Shown here in pieces: positions 51,036-59,987 of a DNA stretch of 64,000 nt (positions within the stretch are counted from its first letter, which is position 1; each line of letters starts with the position of its first letter). The notes under the pieces were generated by a model, which had not been told where the DNA came from, did no database searches, and saw only the letters and a program-made list of their open reading frames with translations. Source of the stretch: Spartinivicinus ruber (GTDB taxonomy: Bacteria; Pseudomonadota; Gammaproteobacteria; Pseudomonadales; Zooshikellaceae); assembly GCF_011009015.1 (NCBI RefSeq), contig NZ_CP048878.1, positions 4,866,354-4,930,353 of the forward strand. Direction: 5' to 3'. The translations under genes and the position numbers were made by a program.

Positions 51036-51062
51036 TAAACCCGCGAATTATACGCGGGTTTA
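51036..51062 (-). terminator. Terminator of the isc operon
   Basis: Perfect 10-bp stem TAAACCCGCG / CGCGGGTTTA with a 7-nt loop, 41 bp after the iscX stop, followed by T-rich sequence on the minus strand. The loop reads TATAATT on the minus strand, a -10-like hexamer that could belong to the ndk promoter. Confidence 0.7.
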
Positions 51063-51102
51063 GGGAAAATGCACCTTATAGTACTCAACTCTAGAAACCC
51101 GT

Positions 51103-51303
51103 TTAATCGGCTTCTTCAATCCATGCCATTTGAATTGCTTCAAGGATTTTTTCGCCGCAGTGGGACGGATCATCTTCAAACTCTTCAAGCGCCATCACCC
51201 AGTTGCGTAAATCAACAAAGTTGACATAACGAGGATCAACATCTTCGTGGCGCTCTGCTAGCTCAATAGCTATCTCTTGAACATCAACCCACTTTAAGCC
51301 CAT
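51103..51303 (-). CDS. iscX: Fe-S assembly protein IscX
   Basis: Small acidic protein (66 residues) that binds IscS and Fe2+ and tunes Fe-S assembly. The sequence GLKWVDVQEIAIELAERHEDV and the C-terminal WVMALEEFEDDP with many acidic residues match the IscX winged-helix family. Last gene of the isc operon, 14 bp after fdx, with a terminator behind. Confidence 0.95.
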   Translation of the reverse strand: MGLKWVDVQEIAIELAERHEDVDPRYVNFVDLRNWVMALEEFEDDPSHCGEKILEAIQMAWIEEAD

Positions 51304-51317
51304 CGTTATTTATCTCC

Positions 51318-51656
51318 TTAGTGACGCTCAGAAACCTGATTAATAGTATACTTAGGAATCTCTACCACCAGATCCTGATCGGTAACTAGTGCTTGACAAC
51401 TTAAGCGAGACTCAGGCTCCAACCCCCATGCCTTGTCCAGCAAATCTTCTTCCAGCTCATCAGGCTCTTCCAGTGAGTCATAGCCTTCTCGCACAATGAC
51501 ATGGCAAGTAGTACATGCGCAGGACTTCTCACATGCATGCTCAATTTCAATATCATTACGCAATGCTACATCACAAATGCTTTCACCCTGCTCTGCTTCA
51601 ATTACTGCCCCTTCAGGACAAATTGTTTCATGGGGCAAGAATATGACTTGAGGCAT
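51318..51656 (-). CDS. fdx: ISC-system 2Fe-2S ferredoxin
   Basis: Supplies electrons for cluster assembly on IscU. 112 residues with cluster ligands Cys42, Cys48, Cys51 (in CEKSCACTTCHV) and Cys87 (SRLSCQAL), the adrenodoxin-type spacing. Length and ligand positions equal E. coli Fdx. Located between hscA and iscX. Confidence 0.97.
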   Translation of the reverse strand: MPQVIFLPHETICPEGAVIEAEQGESICDVALRNDIEIEHACEKSCACTTCHVIVREGYDSLEEPDELEEDLLDKAWGLEPESRLSCQALVTDQDLVVEIPKYTINQVSERH

Positions 51657-51666
51657 AATCAGTTAC

Positions 51667-53523
51667 CTAAATACTGTCTACTGAATGGCCTGTTAAGGCT
51701 TTCTTGATAGATTCATTCATCCGCTTGGCTGCAAATAATTCCGTCAGCTGACTGACTTTGTCTATTTGACGCTTTAACACCAAGTGGTCCTTTTCCTCTG
51801 CTAACAACTGTCTCAATTGCTGCATTTCTGTAGTAATCGCTTGTAACTCAACCTCAGCCAACAACTTCTCACCATCTTCAGCTAATGCAGCACCAACCGC
51901 TTCAAGTAAACGCTCAGCTTCCACTTGTTGTTCACGTAAGGTTCTTGCTGCGGCATCTTCTGAGGCATAGCCAAATGAATCTTTCAACATGTTGCTAATA
52001 GCTTCGTCAGTTAAACCATAGGAAGGTTTCACCTGAATGCTGCTTTCTACTTCACAGGTTAACTCTTTAGCAGTGACACTTAGCAAGCCATCAGCATCTA
52101 CCTGAAGAGTCACTCTCACCTTACCTGCACCAGCAGCCATAGGTGGAATCCCTCGCAGCACAAAACGAGCTAGCGAGCGATTATCCTGAACCAGCTCTCG
52201 CTCACCTTGATAAACATGAATGACCATACCCGTTTGGCCATCTTTATATGTGGTGAAGTCTTGAGCCTTCGCCACAGGAATAGTGGAATTTCGATGGATA
52301 ATTTTTTCCATCAACCCACCCATGGTTTCGATACCCAATGAGAGTGGAATCACATCCAGCAATAGCATGTCATCGCCAGATTTATTCCCCACTAAAATAT
52401 CTGCTTGAATCGCCGCCCCCAAAGCAACCACTTGATCAGGATCGATTTCAATCAGAGGCTCCTGACCAAAGAATGTTTTCACCTGCTCGCGGACAGCCAG
52501 AGCACGAGTAGAACCACCAACCATGACAACCTCATTGATATCATGCGGTTTTAAGCCAGCATCCCGTAAAGTCTGACGGCAGGATTTGATCGTTTTTTGA
52601 ATAAGTGGGCTTAAAATTTCAGCCAGTTGTGAGCAGTTTAATTCTCCTTGCCACTCATCATAACTCACTGCAACTTGTTGCTGCTTAGCCAATAACTCTT
52701 TCGCTTCACAGGCAGCAACTAATAGCTGGCGCTGTTGAATGGCACTCAACTGATTAGCATCAACTCCAGCCTGCAGCAATATCCAGCTTGCAATGGCATG
52801 GTCAAAGTCATCGCCACCTAAAGCAGAATCACCACCCGTAGCAAGTACTTCAAATACGCCTCGATTTAGCCGCAAAATTGAAATATCAAAGGTACCACCA
52901 CCTAAGTCATAGACAGCAATCACCCCGTCTTTACCTTGATCTAAGCCATAAGCTACAGCCGCTGCTGTCGGTTCATTCAACAGCCTCAACACTTTAATAC
53001 CAGCTAATATGGCAGCGTCTTTTGTGGCTTGTCGCTGGGCTTCATCAAAATAGGCTGGCACAGTAATAACAGCTCCTGCCAATTCACCACCCAGCGATGC
53101 TTCTGCACGCTTTGCTAAACAGGTTAAAATATCAGCTGACACCTGTACTGGGCTTTTATCACCTGCAGCCGTTTGGATTAAAGGCATTCCCTCATCACCT
53201 TTAAACTGATAAGGCAAAACCTCCCCTAATGACTTTACATCACTAACCCCTCTACCCATTAGCCGTTTAACAGACTGAATAGTATTGTAAGGGTCTGATG
53301 TTGCAAGCTTTTTTGCTGCTCGCCCAACCAATAACTGCTCCCCGCCATAGTAAACAACCGAAGGTAATACGGATTGCCCTTCTTTATCTCTTAGAGTTTC
53401 AGGACTACCACTCCTTACAGTTGCCACAAGTGAGTTAGTAGTGCCTAAATCAATCCCCACTGCCAGCTTATGCTGGTGAGGTGCAGGGCTTTGGCCGGGT
53501 TCTGATATTTGCAATAAAGCCAT
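51667..53523 (-). CDS. hscA: Fe-S assembly chaperone HscA (Hsp70 type)
   Basis: Specialised DnaK-like ATPase that, with HscB, binds the LPPVK loop of IscU and promotes cluster transfer. 618 residues: nucleotide-binding domain with [28 protein letters not shown] and [14 protein letters not shown]; substrate-binding domain from about 390 ([19 protein letters not shown]) and helical lid. Follows hscB after a 172-bp gap that contains an imperfect hairpin, longer than the usual spacing in this operon. Confidence 0.97.
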   Translation of the reverse strand: MALLQISEPGQSPAPHQHKLAVGIDLGTTNSLVATVRSGSPETLRDKEGQSVLPSVVYYGGEQLLVGRAAKKLATSDPYNTIQSVKRLMGRGVSDVKSLGEVLPYQFKGDEGMPLIQTAAGDKSPVQVSADILTCLAKRAEASLGGELAGAVITVPAYFDEAQRQATKDAAILAGIKVLRLLNEPTAAAVAYGLDQGKDGVIAVYDLGGGTFDISILRLNRGVFEVLATGGDSALGGDDFDHAIASWILLQAGVDANQLSAIQQRQLLVAACEAKELLAKQQQVAVSYDEWQGELNCSQLAEILSPLIQKTIKSCRQTLRDAGLKPHDINEVVMVGGSTRALAVREQVKTFFGQEPLIEIDPDQVVALGAAIQADILVGNKSGDDMLLLDVIPLSLGIETMGGLMEKIIHRNSTIPVAKAQDFTTYKDGQTGMVIHVYQGERELVQDNRSLARFVLRGIPPMAAGAGKVRVTLQVDADGLLSVTAKELTCEVESSIQVKPSYGLTDEAISNMLKDSFGYASEDAAARTLREQQVEAERLLEAVGAALAEDGEKLLAEVELQAITTEMQQLRQLLAEEKDHLVLKRQIDKVSQLTELFAAKRMNESIKKALTGHSVDSI

Positions 53524-53592
53524 GATAAATCTTTATATTATTTCAGTACTGTCTCAATTAACTTACCGCACTTTTCCATAAACTCAATAAAT

Positions 53593-53617
53593 AGAAGCAG
53601 CTCATTAAGCAGCTTCT
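53593..53617 (-). other. Imperfect hairpin in the hscB-hscA gap
   Basis: AGAAGCAGCT / AGCAGCTTCT pair at 9 of 10 positions around a 5-nt loop, in the 172-bp space between hscB and hscA. No strong T tract, so an mRNA-processing or attenuation role is only possible. Confidence 0.35.
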
Positions 53618-53695
53618 AGCTAGCTAAACATTTAGCTCATAAGGGCAGTAAAAATATGGGGGAGTTAAGCAAAGAAAGTTTGCCTTAACTCAAGC

Positions 53696-54247
53696 TCAGT
53701 CATCAAGCTCCGCTTCCAATAACTCCGCCTCAGAAAGTAATTTATCAACAAAAAGCATTTGTTTTGCTAAGGAGGCAGCAAGGACTAGTGACTTTGAGGT
53801 ATTTTCCTGCCAAGCACTAACAAACTGTTGCTGAAGTGAGTTGGATTTTTTTTCAAAAATTTGAAAAAGCTTAGCAACAGCTGCATCTGGATCAGTAGAA
53901 CCCTTCACTTCATCCAACTGCTCACGCCACTCAAGTTGCTCCATCAAAAAGCCTGAGTCCATTACAGTATTATTTTCTGTATCCAGTTCAACGCCTTTCA
54001 GTGACAACAAATAAATTGCCCGTTGGGTCGGTTTTTTCAGGGTACTATAGGCTTCGTTAATGTGAGCAGTATATTGAACTGCTATCCGCTGCTCTCTCTC
54101 AGAAGCCCCTGCAAATCGGTCTGGATGAGCGACCTTTTGCAGCTGGCGATAACGACTTGCTAAATTCGCAAGGTCAAGATCAAACTGAATGGGGAGATCA
54201 AAAAGCTCAAAATAGTTTGCACTTAGGTCGAAGGCGTTGATTATCAT
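53696..54247 (-). CDS. hscB: Fe-S assembly co-chaperone HscB (J-domain)
   Basis: Delivers IscU to HscA and stimulates its ATPase. 183 residues (E. coli 171): J domain in the first ~75 residues with the HPD tripeptide in VAHPDRFAG, then a C-terminal three-helix bundle that contacts IscU. The start follows iscA by 20 bp. Conserved place in the isc operon. Confidence 0.95.
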   Translation of the reverse strand: MIINAFDLSANYFELFDLPIQFDLDLANLASRYRQLQKVAHPDRFAGASEREQRIAVQYTAHINEAYSTLKKPTQRAIYLLSLKGVELDTENNTVMDSGFLMEQLEWREQLDEVKGSTDPDAAVAKLFQIFEKKSNSLQQQFVSAWQENTSKSLVLAASLAKQMLFVDKLLSEAELLEAELDD

Positions 54248-54267
54248 TGGCTACTTTCAAAGTCAGA

Positions 54268-54591
54268 TTACACGTTAAAGCTTTCACCACAGCCACACTC
54301 GCTGGATACATTAGGGTTATTAAACTTAAACCCTTCATTCAAGCCTTCTTTAACAAAGTCGAGCTCTGTTCCATCTATATAAACAAGACTTTTTGGGTCA
54401 ACTACAATTTTGACACCTTTACTTTCAAACACCTGATCTTCTGAAGCTAGCTCATCAACAAACTCAAGTACATAGGCAAGTCCTGAGCAGCCGGTAGTTT
54501 TGATACCAACGCGAATGCCCACACCTTTAGCACGATTAGCCAAATAACGTGTCACGTGATTAGCTGCAGATTCCGTGAGGGTAATTGCCAT
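54268..54591 (-). CDS. iscA: Fe-S carrier/scaffold protein IscA
   Basis: A-type carrier that passes clusters or iron to apo-targets. 107 residues with the three conserved Cys: Cys35 in [10 protein letters not shown] and Cys99/Cys101 in [10 protein letters not shown]. Normal length for IscA (107 in E. coli). Between iscU and hscB. Confidence 0.97.
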   Translation of the reverse strand: MAITLTESAANHVTRYLANRAKGVGIRVGIKTTGCSGLAYVLEFVDELASEDQVFESKGVKIVVDPKSLVYIDGTELDFVKEGLNEGFKFNNPNVSSECGCGESFNV

Positions 54592-54671
54592 AGTTCTTAG
54601 TACCTACAATATGCTGTTATCTGAGAGACTTCTTACTACAAACCATTAAAAGCTACCTCAAAGCATTGAGA

Positions 54672-55055
54672 CTAGCTTTCTTTCTTGCTGCGGTAATCTT
54701 GAACTGCTGCTTTGATCGCATCTTCTGCTAACACAGAACAGTGAATTTTAACTGGAGGTAACTCCAGCTCTTCAGCAATACTGGTGTTTTTGATTTGCTC
54801 TGCCTCATCAATGGTCCTGCCTTTCATCCACTCAGTCACTAACGAACTCGAGGCGATAGCTGAACCACAACCATAGGTTTTAAACTTGGCATCTTCAATG
54901 ACACCTTCGTCATTAACTTTGATTTGTAAGCGCATAACGTCACCACAAGCAGGAGCACCGACCATTCCAGTTCCCACAGAGGGGTCATCTGCATCTAACT
55001 TGCCCACATTACGCGGGTTTTCATAGTGATCAATTACTTTATTACTGTAAGACAT
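54672..55055 (-). CDS. iscU: Fe-S scaffold protein IscU
   Basis: Scaffold on which [2Fe-2S] and [4Fe-4S] clusters are built from IscS sulfur. 127 residues with Cys37 (GAPACGDV), Cys63 (YGCGSAIA) and Cys106 (KIHCSVLA), Asp39 next to the first Cys, and the HscA-recognition loop LPPVK at 99-103. Follows iscS by 40 bp. Confidence 0.98.
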   Translation of the reverse strand: MSYSNKVIDHYENPRNVGKLDADDPSVGTGMVGAPACGDVMRLQIKVNDEGVIEDAKFKTYGCGSAIASSSLVTEWMKGRTIDEAEQIKNTSIAEELELPPVKIHCSVLAEDAIKAAVQDYRSKKES

Positions 55056-55095
55056 CTTGAACTCCTCACCCTTGATATCAGGCTATGGCTATTTG

Positions 55096-56304
55096 TTAAT
55101 GAGCAACCCACTCAACTTTCGAAATATCAACACCGTCTTTATACATATCCCACAACGGTGATAGCTCTCTTAACTTAGACACTGCCTTACACACTTGCTC
55201 TGCTGCATAATCAACATCTTCTTCTGTGGTAAAGCGCCCTAAAGTAAAACGTAAAGAGCTATGGGCCAGCTCATCATTAACCCCTAAAGCTCTTAGCACA
55301 TAAGAAGGCTCTAAACTGGCAGAAGTACAAGCAGAGCCAGAAGATACAGCCAAGTCTTTAAGTGACATAATGAGTGACTCACCTTCAACATAGTTGAAGC
55401 TAACATTCAAGTTTCCAGGCAGGCGTTGGGTATAGCTACCGTTAACATATACCTCTTCCATATCCTTAAAATGGTCCCAAAAACGATTACGCAAAGCTAA
55501 TAAGCGCTCTTGTTCAGAAGCTAACTCTTCTTTCGCTATTCGAAACGCTTCGCCCATGCCCACAATCTGATGAGTCGGCAATGTACCAGAACGCATACCA
55601 CGCTCATGGCCACCACCATGGATTTGCGCCTCTATTCTTACTCGAGGCTTACGACGAACAAACAGTGCACCAATACCTTTTGGGCCATAGACTTTATGGC
55701 CCGAGAATGACATCAGATCGACTTTTAAATTGGCTAAGTCAATATCAATTTTCCCTGCACTTTGAGCCGCATCCACATGGAAAATTATTTTTTTCTCACG
55801 AGTAATTTCACCGATTGCTGCAACATCAGTAATCACTCCGATTTCATTGTTAGCATGCATCAGCGAAACCAAAATAGTATCTTCACGAATTGCATCAGCC
55901 ACCACTTGAGGCTCAATAATACCTTCGGCATTGGGCTCAAGATAAGTGACTTCAAAGCCCTCACGCTCAAGTTGACGGCAAGTGTCGAGCACCGCTTTGT
56001 GCTCAATCTTAGAGGTGATAATGTGCTTGCCTTTTTTCTGGTAAAAATGGGCCGCACCCTTAATAGCCAGGTTATCAGACTCTGTAGCACCCGATGTCCA
56101 AACTATTTCACGAGGATCACAGTTCACCAAGTCCGCCACCTGCCGCCTGGCATTCTCAACAGCTTCTTCTGCTTTCCAGCCATATGCATGGGATCTTGAG
56201 GCAGGATTACCGAAGTTTGTTGTCAGGTATTCTGACATTTTCTCAGCCACTCTAGGGTCAACCGGAGTGGTAGAAGAATAATCCAGGTATATCGGTAGTT
56301 TCAT
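55096..56304 (-). CDS. iscS: Cysteine desulfurase IscS
   Basis: PLP enzyme that takes sulfur from cysteine for Fe-S clusters, tRNA thiolation and other cofactors. 402 residues (E. coli 404). The PLP lysine is in [12 protein letters not shown] (about residue 206) and the catalytic loop Cys is in [14 protein letters not shown] (about 328). Start [16 protein letters not shown] is the family N terminus. Follows iscR with a 157-bp gap, the interval that in E. coli carries post-transcriptional control; I saw no clear structure there. Confidence 0.98.
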   Translation of the reverse strand: MKLPIYLDYSSTTPVDPRVAEKMSEYLTTNFGNPASRSHAYGWKAEEAVENARRQVADLVNCDPREIVWTSGATESDNLAIKGAAHFYQKKGKHIITSKIEHKAVLDTCRQLEREGFEVTYLEPNAEGIIEPQVVADAIREDTILVSLMHANNEIGVITDVAAIGEITREKKIIFHVDAAQSAGKIDIDLANLKVDLMSFSGHKVYGPKGIGALFVRRKPRVRIEAQIHGGGHERGMRSGTLPTHQIVGMGEAFRIAKEELASEQERLLALRNRFWDHFKDMEEVYVNGSYTQRLPGNLNVSFNYVEGESLIMSLKDLAVSSGSACTSASLEPSYVLRALGVNDELAHSSLRFTLGRFTTEEDVDYAAEQVCKAVSKLRELSPLWDMYKDGVDISKVEWVAH

Positions 56305-56461
56305 TGATTACTATCTCCAGCGCTTACTACGCTCCAGGCTTAATCTCGATTCAGTCTAATTACTGCTGTTTTTGTTGTTGATCGTTTAATCTTTTTAATG
56401 CTTCAACTTATTTATTCACACGGTAAAAAGTAGTCGTAACTCAACTTTAATATTGACTAAT

Positions 56462-56962
56462 TTAAGTTAATGATGAAGCATCAATTCTCTCTACTGGTTG
56501 TTGCTCACTTTGCTTTTGGCTGCTCACCCGTTCCTCTTGGCGAGAAGCAACATCACGTACTTCCCGCTGAGCAACCAAGTCAGCCAAGCTAATACCACTC
56601 AAAAAATTATGTATTTGTTTGCTCAAATCACACCACAAATGATGGGTCAGGCAAGTATCGCCTTGTTGACAACCTGTCTTGCCATGGCAACGGGTCGCAT
56701 CAACAGATTCATTTACTGCATCAATGACTTGAGCCACATGGATTGCTTGAGATGAGCGGCTTAACTGGTAGCCACCACCAGGTCCACGAATACTAGTCAC
56801 TAGCTCATTACGCCTTAGTTTGGCAAACAGTTGCTCCAGATAAGATAATGAAATTCCCTGCCGCTCAGATATATCTGCAAGCGCAACTGGCCCTTTATCA
56901 GCATGTAGGGCAAGGTCTAACATTGCTGTAACTGCGTAACGGCCTTTGGTAGTTAAGCGCAT
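56462..56962 (-). CDS. iscR: Fe-S cluster regulator IscR
   Basis: Rrf2-family regulator that with a [2Fe-2S] cluster represses the isc operon. 166 residues: winged helix (1-75, [19 protein letters not shown]), then the cluster ligands Cys92, Cys98, Cys104 ([17 protein letters not shown]) with His107, at the same positions as in E. coli IscR. First gene of the isc operon. Two tandem IscR type 1-like sites overlap the likely promoter 210-280 bp upstream, so autorepression is expected. Confidence 0.97.
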   Translation of the reverse strand: MRLTTKGRYAVTAMLDLALHADKGPVALADISERQGISLSYLEQLFAKLRRNELVTSIRGPGGGYQLSRSSQAIHVAQVIDAVNESVDATRCHGKTGCQQGDTCLTHHLWCDLSKQIHNFLSGISLADLVAQREVRDVASRQEERVSSQKQSEQQPVERIDASSLT

Positions 56963-57182
56963 GTCGATTACTCTGTAGGTCGATTGCTGTTATCGCTTAC
57001 AATTCTGAAAAGCCCTGTATATAATTGCCGCTTCGTTTGCTCTGCTCAGACATTCAAGCGCCCACACATCAAGCAACGGTTTGTATAAGCTCCAAGCTTT
57101 TCATAGGTGACAGGGATAACTTAACAAGGGCTTGATAAACCTTTCCTGCCACCAAAAACTTATCAGCAGGCTTTAATTAAAG

Positions 57183-57211
57183 ATTATGCTAAAACCAACT
57201 AAAATGATCAA
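57183..57211 (-). promoter_or_regulatory. Candidate iscR (isc operon) promoter
   Basis: Minus strand: -35 TTGATC (57206-57211), 17-bp spacer, -10 CATAAT (57183-57188). The predicted start near 57176 falls in a 12-bp palindrome CTTTAATTAAAG (57171-57182) and leaves a 5' leader of about 210 nt. The spacer lies inside an IscR-like site. Confidence 0.6.
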
Positions 57212-57240
57212 GTATTTAACCTAGTATTTTAGTCAAGTAT
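57191..57240 (-). promoter_or_regulatory. Two adjacent IscR type 1-like operator sites
   Basis: On the minus strand the 25-bp windows 57216-57240 (beginning ATACTTGACTAAAATACTAG) and 57191-57215 (beginning ATACTTGATCATTTTAGTTG) directly abut. By hand count against the type 1 consensus known from E. coli (ATASYYGACTRWWWYAGTCR...) they match about 21 and 20 of 25 positions. Both share a direct repeat AAATACTTGA spaced 25 bp. The second overlaps the -35 and spacer of the candidate promoter, which fits repression by [2Fe-2S]-IscR. Confidence 0.7.
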
Positions 57241-57248
57241 TTTTACTG

Positions 57249-58133
57249 CTAAGCGACATTATCTTTATCTTTTTCTTCCGCAGGTTCATCCACCTCTTGT
57301 TCAGCTTGAGCTGAGCTTTCAAAGTTAAAAGACTTCTGGTCAGAATAAGAGTCAACCACTGAGTTCGAATGGCCATTTTCCTTTACTGAAACAAAGTCTT
57401 CTTCATTTAACTCCGGCAATGCTTTATCACAGTAATTAATACCTAAGTCTTTCAGGCCTGTGCACATGACATCAATTTTGGTATCAACTGCATGTAAATG
57501 CTCCAACAAGCTTGTTACTGCCTTAGCGACAGGGTCAGGCATATTTTGCGTTACCCCATAAGCATCAAAGCCAATTTTTTCTGCCATCGCCTGGTGACGA
57601 GGGTCTACCCCATTAGTAGAAACTTTCTGAATGATTCGCCCCGGAATTCCCACCACCGTAGCTCCTGCTGGCACCGGTTTAGTGACCACTGCATTTGAGC
57701 CAACTTTGGCATTTTCACCAACAGTGAAAGGCCCAAGCACTTTGGCACCTGCACCAACAACTACTCCATTAGCCAAGGTAGGGTGACGCTTACCTTTGTT
57801 CCAACTGGTTCCTCCTAAGGTAACCCCTTGATATAGAGTTACATCATCACCAATTTCAGTAGTTTCACCTATTACAACTCCCATTCCATGGTCAATAAAA
57901 AAGCGTCGCCCGATGGTTGCACCTGGATGAATTTCAATGCCCGTTAGCAAACGAGCAATAGATGAAATAAACCGAGCCAGCCACTTAAAACCTTTACACC
58001 AAAGCTTGTGGCTTAAACGATGGAACAGTAAAGCATGTACTCCTGGATAACTGGTTAATACCTCAAAGGTATTCCTAGCTGCAGGGTCACGATCAAAAAC
58101 ACTGGCAATATCTTCTCGGAGACGCTCAAACAT
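57249..58133 (-). CDS. cysE: Serine O-acetyltransferase
   Basis: Makes O-acetylserine from serine and acetyl-CoA, the entry to cysteine synthesis, which feeds IscS. 294 residues: short N-terminal helical domain ([21 protein letters not shown]) and a left-handed hexapeptide beta helix (about 65-165, [45 protein letters not shown]). The short N-terminal region is the EpsC/Pseudomonas type. The tail after about 175 is unusually long and ends in an acidic stretch ([13 protein letters not shown]). It starts 11 bp after trmJ and ends just before the iscR operators. Confidence 0.95.
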   Translation of the reverse strand: MFERLREDIASVFDRDPAARNTFEVLTSYPGVHALLFHRLSHKLWCKGFKWLARFISSIARLLTGIEIHPGATIGRRFFIDHGMGVVIGETTEIGDDVTLYQGVTLGGTSWNKGKRHPTLANGVVVGAGAKVLGPFTVGENAKVGSNAVVTKPVPAGATVVGIPGRIIQKVSTNGVDPRHQAMAEKIGFDAYGVTQNMPDPVAKAVTSLLEHLHAVDTKIDVMCTGLKDLGINYCDKALPELNEEDFVSVKENGHSNSVVDSYSDQKSFNFESSAQAEQEVDEPAEEKDKDNVA

Positions 58134-58144
58134 GGTGAATTAGC

Positions 58145-58903
58145 CTATGATTTAGTCTTGCTAAGTTGTTTGATTATCCGTTGGGTATCAGACAAAACAC
58201 CGCGCAGCATGTTAACTTCTCTACTATCTAACATGGCTCGCTGGAATAAACGGCGGAACCTTGTCATAACCATCCCCGGATTAGTGGGGTCAAGAAACTC
58301 AATTTGAGTAAGCAACTCTTCAAAGTGAGCTAAAAATCGTTCTACTTCTTCATGGGAAGCATCAGGAAAGGCACTTTCATGGGATGCTAGCTGGTTATTT
58401 ACTGGTTTATCTTGCGCAAGCTGATACATTCGAAGCTCATAAGTAACAACTTGAACTGCTGCCCCAAGATTCAATGAACTATAACCTTCACAAGCTGGAA
58501 TATTGACATGGTAGTTGCACAGAGCCAGTTCATCATTAGTTAAACCACGATCCTCTCGCCCAAATACGATAGCAACTTGTTTACTTGCCTCACAGGCTTG
58601 CCCTGCTAGCTCAGCACACTCTCTAGGGTTGATCAATGGCCAAGGTATTTTCCTTTCACGGGCACTGGTGCCTACTACTAACTGACAATCCCCAACAGCC
58701 TTTTGCAAACTAGACACAACCATAGCCTGATCAAGTATATCTTCAGCACCTGCCGACCGACTTGTAGCATAAGGGTGAGGGTATTCGTCTGGTGCAACTA
58801 ACCGTAAATCACTCAGCCCCATGGTTTTCATTGCTCTAGCAACTGCCCCAATATTACCAGGGTGAGAGGTGTTTACTAACACCACTCTAATATTATCCAA
58901 CAC
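58145..58903 (-). CDS. trmJ: tRNA (cytidine/uridine-2'-O-)-methyltransferase TrmJ
   Basis: SPOUT enzyme that 2'-O-methylates position 32 of tRNAs. 252 residues with the family motifs NTSHPGNIGAVARAMKTMGL (N terminus), FGREDRGLTNDEL (about 115) and SLNLGAAVQVVTYELRM (about 143-160). The trmJ-cysE-iscR order is typical of Pseudomonas relatives. Divergent from suhB; shares a 208-bp intergenic space with it. Confidence 0.95.
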   Translation of the reverse strand: MLDNIRVVLVNTSHPGNIGAVARAMKTMGLSDLRLVAPDEYPHPYATSRSAGAEDILDQAMVVSSLQKAVGDCQLVVGTSARERKIPWPLINPRECAELAGQACEASKQVAIVFGREDRGLTNDELALCNYHVNIPACEGYSSLNLGAAVQVVTYELRMYQLAQDKPVNNQLASHESAFPDASHEEVERFLAHFEELLTQIEFLDPTNPGMVMTRFRRLFQRAMLDSREVNMLRGVLSDTQRIIKQLSKTKS

Positions 58904-59111
58904 AAGTCGTACCCAACTGTCTTATTCGGTGAAATCAAGCCGCTAATTTTAACAGAGTTCCTACCTACAAAGTAACTGGTAGAAAGTATGAGCAGCCCCA
59001 TACCTGTTAATTTCCCCATATACCAATACTGATGAACTAAAATTAATGACTGCAAGTTATTGTCTGATATAATTTCTTTTTTGTTCTTTTACATGCCAAA
59101 GTGATTTTCCT

Positions 59112-59924
59112 ATGCAACCAATGCTTAACATAGCCTTGAGGGCTGCCCGCAATGCTGGTGACGTGATAGAGCGCGCTATCGAGCAGCTTGATGTACTAGC
59201 CGTAAACAAGAAAGGCGAGCGCGACTTTGTTACTGAAGTAGACCAGGCTGCAGAAAAAGTTATTCTGCGTACATTAAAAAAAGCCTATCCAAATCATGGG
59301 TTCTATGGAGAAGAAACAGGCCATCACCCTGGCCATGGCGAAGGTCAAGAATACCTCTGGATAATTGACCCACTTGATGGCACCACTAACTTTATTCATG
59401 GCATTCCTCACTTCGCAGTTTCCATTGCTTGTCAATATAAAGGCCGTATTGAACATGCCATTGTTTTAGACCCAATCAGTAAAGAAGAATTTTCTGCTAG
59501 CCGTGGCAGAGGTGCACAACTCAATGGTAAGCGCATTCGCGTCAGCAAAAATAGACCTTTAAACGAATCCTTAATTGCAACTGGCTTCCCTTTCCGTCCA
59601 GATCAAATGGATAGAATTGATGATTACCTTGGCATGTTTAAAGCGCTGGTTGAGCAAACTGCCGGGGTTCGTCGAGCTGGGTCTGCAGCCCTTGATTTAG
59701 CCTATGTAGCTGCTGGTCGTTATGACGCTTACTGGGAGTTTGGCTTAAGCCAGTGGGACATTGCTGCCGGCATATTACTAGTTCAAGAAGCCGGTGGACT
59801 GGTTAGCGATTTTAAAGGTGGCCATGAATTCATGGATAACGGTCAGATTGTTTGCGGCAACCCAAAGTGTTTTAAAACAGTATTGCAGCAAATTCAGCCC
59901 CACCTATCAAAAGGCTTCAAATAA
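59112..59924 (+). CDS. suhB: Inositol-1-monophosphatase / antitermination factor SuhB
   Basis: Mg2+-dependent phosphatase fold; in E. coli SuhB also joins the Nus complex on rRNA transcripts. 270 residues with the metal site Glu67/Glu68 (YGEETG), DPLDGTTNF (Asp86, Asp89) and, later, WDIAAGILLVQEAGG. Length equals E. coli SuhB (267). Transcribed alone toward secF, with a symmetric terminator between. Assignment firm from motifs and the suhB-trmJ neighbourhood. Confidence 0.95.
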   Translation: MQPMLNIALRAARNAGDVIERAIEQLDVLAVNKKGERDFVTEVDQAAEKVILRTLKKAYPNHGFYGEETGHHPGHGEGQEYLWIIDPLDGTTNFIHGIPHFAVSIACQYKGRIEHAIVLDPISKEEFSASRGRGAQLNGKRIRVSKNRPLNESLIATGFPFRPDQMDRIDDYLGMFKALVEQTAGVRRAGSAALDLAYVAAGRYDAYWEFGLSQWDIAAGILLVQEAGGLVSDFKGGHEFMDNGQIVCGNPKCFKTVLQQIQPHLSKGFK

Positions 59925-59946
59925 ACTCAAAACAAGAGCACCCAAG

Positions 59947-59975
59947 AAAAAAGGTGGCTTAATGCCACCTTTTTT
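59947..59975. terminator. Bidirectional terminator between suhB and secF
   Basis: Perfect 12-bp inverted repeat AAAAAAGGTGGC / GCCACCTTTTTT with a 5-nt loop, between convergent stops; six T on either strand. Confidence 0.92.
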
Positions 59976-59987
59976 CTTTTCGACTGT

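Noticed and set aside
56447-56472. TATTGACTAATTTAAG motif at the iscR stop, resembling part of an IscR site
   Set aside because: Overlaps the iscR coding end, matches only half of the consensus, and the far better tandem sites are upstream at 57191-57240.
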